Part shown: piece after piece, positions 5,301 to 7,279 of the stretch
How the letters are laid out: every line of letters starts with the position of its first letter
Position numbering within the stretch: position 1 is the first letter of the stretch
NCBI GenBank assembly: GCA_905373425.1
Contig: CAJPST010000115.1
Location: 1-7,279, forward strand
Source: an uncultured Mesocricetibacter sp.
GTDB taxonomy: Bacteria > Pseudomonadota > Gammaproteobacteria > Enterobacterales > Pasteurellaceae
Length of the DNA stretch: 7,279 nt
Reading direction: 5' to 3'
Translations under genes and position numbers: made by a program
Notes under the pieces: model-generated
The model's database searches: none
The model's input: only the letters and a program-made list of their open reading frames with translations
What the model was told of the DNA's origin: nothing

Positions 5301-6107
5301 TTTTTCATATAACGGAGTTGGGCCGATTGGACCAGCTTCAGTAGATTGAGTAGATTGATTCACTCCACCAGAAGTAATAACTACGCGACGATTAGGACGC
5401 AGGCAGTCTTTTAATTCTTTACCGTGACCTTTACAAGCTTTCACTTGGTTTGCTTCACCAACGCCAACAGTTTCAAAGTTAGCTTCAACACCTTGCGATA
5501 CTAAGTAATCTCTTACTATATCAGCACGATGTTGGGATAACGCTAAATTGTATTTTTCAGAACCTAATGGATCGGTATGGCCTTCAATTTTAACATCTTT
5601 CGCACCGGAAGATTTTAATGTTGCGGCAATATTATTTAATACTTCCTTACTTTTCTCATTCAAATTGTATTTATCGAAATCAAACAGGAAGTCACCGCCT
5701 AAATTGTAAGAACCGTCGCTATTACAACCATTCGGATACCATAAGAATGTTTGCGCATTCATGTCTTTGTCAAACAGCACTTTATATTGGCAAATTTTGT
5801 GCGTATCATTTTCGCGATAGTTAAATACATAATTCCATTCACGAACACCAAATAAACCTTCATTAAAGTGGGGATAACCGATGAGGTGTGCAATTTGGTC
5901 TTTGTTCATCCCACGTTCAATTAAACGAACGCTATCCCAGTTTGGCCAAGAACCAAACTGACTACCGTCATGATTAAATTTGGATTTTTCAATTTGTGGC
6001 CAAACTAATTTGTCAGATGTTCCATCTTTGCTAACATTACTTAAGTTTCCACAAGCCGCTAGAGTCGTTGCTGCAACTGCCGATAGTAATAAATGTGATA
6101 ATTTCAT
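5298..6107 (-). CDS. Outer-membrane lipoprotein with BamE/SmpA-like and OmpA domains
   Basis: This 269-residue protein has a lipoprotein signal (MKLSHLLLSAVAATTLAACG) with lipobox LAAC and lipidated Cys19. Gly at +2 favours outer-membrane sorting. Residues about 56-125 resemble BamE/SmpA-OmlA: IERGMNKDQIAHLIGYP, FGVREWNYVF and a later LF strand match the BamE pattern GM...Q.a..lG.P...FG...W.YVF. Residues about 138-245 form an OmpA C-terminal domain: FLFDFDKYNLN, EGHTDPLGSEKYN and RPNRRVVI, with the peptidoglycan-binding pair Asp179 and Arg194. Cys225 and Cys235 may form a disulfide. A short Gly/Pro/Thr-rich tail follows. It probably ties the outer membrane to the cell wall, distinct from the shorter Pal; the BamE-like part hints at a link with the Bam assembly complex, which is inference. 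AAGG is placed well before the ATG. It is transcribed towards the uptake-sequence terminator. Confidence 0.9.
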   Translation of the reverse strand: MKLSHLLLSAVAATTLAACGNLSNVSKDGTSDKLVWPQIEKSKFNHDGSQFGSWPNWDSVRLIERGMNKDQIAHLIGYPHFNEGLFGVREWNYVFNYRENDTHKICQYKVLFDKDMNAQTFLWYPNGCNSDGSYNLGGDFLFDFDKYNLNEKSKEVLNNIAATLKSSGAKDVKIEGHTDPLGSEKYNLALSQHRADIVRDYLVSQGVEANFETVGVGEANQVKACKGHGKELKDCLRPNRRVVITSGGVNQSTQSTEAGPIGPTPLYEK

Positions 6108-6144
6108 TTTGTTTACCTTATTGGTTCTATAACTCTTGAATACA

Positions 6145-6163
6145 AAAGTTACCGTTAAACTTT
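6145..6163. promoter_or_regulatory. Inverted repeat upstream of the lipoprotein gene
   Basis: AAAGTT (6145-6150) and AACTTT (6158-6163) form a dyad around a 7-base centre, 38-56 bases before the lipoprotein ATG, where a promoter or operator would lie. I cannot assign a protein to it, and no strong -35/-10 pair is visible here. Confidence 0.3.
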
Positions 6164-6191
6164 AAAGCTCATTTGGTATTGCTACCGTTAA
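6150..6191. repeat. Two TACCGTTAA direct repeats 33 bases apart
   Basis: TACCGTTAA occurs exactly at 6150-6158 and 6183-6191. The 33-base period is close to three helical turns, placing both copies on one face of the DNA upstream of the lipoprotein gene. The rest of the 6108-6295 spacer shows only AT-rich leader sequence and the sohB terminator. Confidence 0.4.
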
Positions 6192-6267
6192 TATACGTCT
6201 TTTATTGCATCGAAATTAACATAATTTCAGTTTTTCATAATAATTCTAAATTAAATCAATGTAAAGC

Positions 6268-6291
6268 AAAAAGTTAATGCTCCAAGCATTA
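6268..6291 (-). terminator. Rho-independent terminator of sohB
   Basis: Just after the sohB stop on the minus strand, TAATGCT (from 6291) pairs with AGCATTA (to 6275) around a 3-base loop, giving a 7-bp stem. ACTTTTTG follows and supplies the T-run. Transcription from sohB would stop here before the lipoprotein promoter. Confidence 0.7.
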
Positions 6292-6295
6292 TATT

Positions 6296-7279
6296 TTAAT
6301 ATAAGCTACGAGGATTGTGTTTTAACCATTTTAGTAAAAGATTATCTGCACTTTCTTCTGCCTGCTTGCCTAACTTTTGCAGCCATGTTTTTTTAGTAGT
6401 ATATTTTAAGGCTAATACCGTTTTTTCTTTCAACGCCTGTAAAATTAAATCGTCACTAGTTGTAATTTCATCTACTAAATTTAACTCCATCGCCTGTTGC
6501 CCGTACCAATGCTCACCTGTCGCAATTTTATCAACATCAACCTGTGGTCTATTTTGTGCTACAAAGCGTTTAAATAGCGTGTGAGTTTCATCTAATTCTT
6601 GCTGGAATTTTTGCTTTCCTTTTTCAGTATTTTCCCCGAGTATTGTCATAGTGCGTTTATATTCCCCGGCGGTCATTACATCCACATCCACATCATGCTT
6701 TTTCAAAAAACGGTGAATATTTGGCATCTGAGCCACCACGCCGACAGAACCGACGATAGCAAACGGTGCAGCAACAATTTTATTCGCAACACAAGCCATC
6801 ATATAACCGCCACTGGCTGCTACTTTATCCACCGCTACGGTCAATTTAATACCTTTTTGCTTTAAACGGGCTAATTGCGAAGCCGCTAAACCATATCCAT
6901 GCACTACGCCACCGGGGCTTTCCAGTCGTAGTAATACTTCGTCGGTCTCAGGGTTTGCGACACTGAGAATGGCACTGATTTCTTCACGCAATGATGCGGT
7001 TTCCGATGCCATAATATCACCTTTAAAATTTAAAACATAAATATGAGGTTTACGTTCCGCTTTATTTTCTTCGCCTTTCTTACGCAATGCTTTTTCTGCT
7101 TTGACTTTAGCTTTATCGGCTTTTTTGCGTGCTTTTTCCGCTTGTTTTAAAGCATCCTCGCTTAAATGAAAATCACGTAATTTTTGACTATTTTCTTCAT
7201 ACTCTTCCGACAAATCTGTAATCTGTAATTCTCCAGCTCTTGCTTCTTTCTGTTCTTTCAAATTAAAAATTACTGCCAC
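6296..7279 (-). CDS. sohB: SohB, S49-family inner-membrane peptidase (5' end outside window)
   Basis: The visible 327 residues are the periplasmic body and C-terminus of SohB, a signal-peptide-peptidase-like serine protease (E. coli 349 residues). The order is a polar linker, a Lys/Ala-rich helix likely to form a coiled coil (about 41-78), then the S49 domain. Matches include VLNFKGDI, SLREEI, LRLESPGGVVHGYGLAASQL, DKVAASGGYMMA with nucleophile Ser156, APFAIVGSVGVVAQMPN, and TAGEYKRT with the general-base Lys208. GEHWYGQQA, VDEI.TSD and ESADNLLLKW close the protein. Numbering is from the window edge. Compared with E. coli, about 25 N-terminal residues carrying the membrane anchor are missing only because the window ends. 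The GTG at the edge is probably an internal Val. It is followed by the hairpin at 6268-6291. Confidence 0.95.
   Translation of the reverse strand: MAVIFNLKEQKEARAGELQITDLSEEYEENSQKLRDFHLSEDALKQAEKARKKADKAKVKAEKALRKKGEENKAERKPHIYVLNFKGDIMASETASLREEISAILSVANPETDEVLLRLESPGGVVHGYGLAASQLARLKQKGIKLTVAVDKVAASGGYMMACVANKIVAAPFAIVGSVGVVAQMPNIHRFLKKHDVDVDVMTAGEYKRTMTILGENTEKGKQKFQQELDETHTLFKRFVAQNRPQVDVDKIATGEHWYGQQAMELNLVDEITTSDDLILQALKEKTVLALKYTTKKTWLQKLGKQAEESADNLLLKWLKHNPRSLY

Noticed and set aside
7277..7279. GTG at the window edge as the true start of sohB
   Set aside because: SohB proteins begin with a membrane anchor about 25 residues further upstream. The frame stays open at the edge and no ribosome-binding site can be seen.

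Overview
The window looks like chromosomal DNA from a gamma-proteobacterium of the family Pasteurellaceae, in the Haemophilus/Aggregatibacter/Pasteurella branch. It is AT-rich. It carries five copies of the 9-base Haemophilus-type DNA uptake core AAGTGCGGT, two of them paired head-to-head as a terminator. It also holds the block folE / moeA-moeB, which I recall as adjacent in H. influenzae. Codon choice and base composition look similar across the window.

Layout. (1) 12-566, plus: a YdjA-type FMN nitroreductase. (2) 567-2430: an accessory-looking islet. It holds a decayed small (lipo)protein gene (674-927), an exported RBBP9/YdeN-type serine hydrolase (1021-1683, minus), a divergent MerR-type regulator (1759-2106, plus), and a decayed reading frame that overlaps the merR stop (2103-2357). 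The last ~39 bases of the nitroreductase gene recur, diverged, at 2319-2357, so the islet lies between two copies of one gene end. (3) 2376-2404: a terminator shared by the two converging sides. (4) 2431-5166: folE (minus), divergent from moeA-moeB (plus). FolE starts tetrahydrofolate synthesis from GTP. MoeA inserts molybdenum into molybdopterin. MoeB adenylates the MoaD subunit of molybdopterin synthase. (5) 5229-5268: a bidirectional terminator made of two inverted uptake sequences. (6) 5298-6107, minus: a lipoprotein joining a BamE/SmpA-like domain to an OmpA peptidoglycan-binding domain. (7) 6296-7279, minus: SohB, an inner-membrane S49 peptidase, cut by the window edge before its N-terminal membrane anchor.

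Most of the window is housekeeping. The points most worth a second look are a MoeB that has lost all four zinc-binding cysteines, the islet bracketed by duplicated nitroreductase ends, a possible MerR-type promoter with a 19-base spacer in front of the hydrolase, the twin-arginine export signal on that hydrolase, and the BamE-OmpA fusion lipoprotein. I see no phage genes, transposase, CRISPR array, tRNA or rRNA, and no clear multi-gene novel system.
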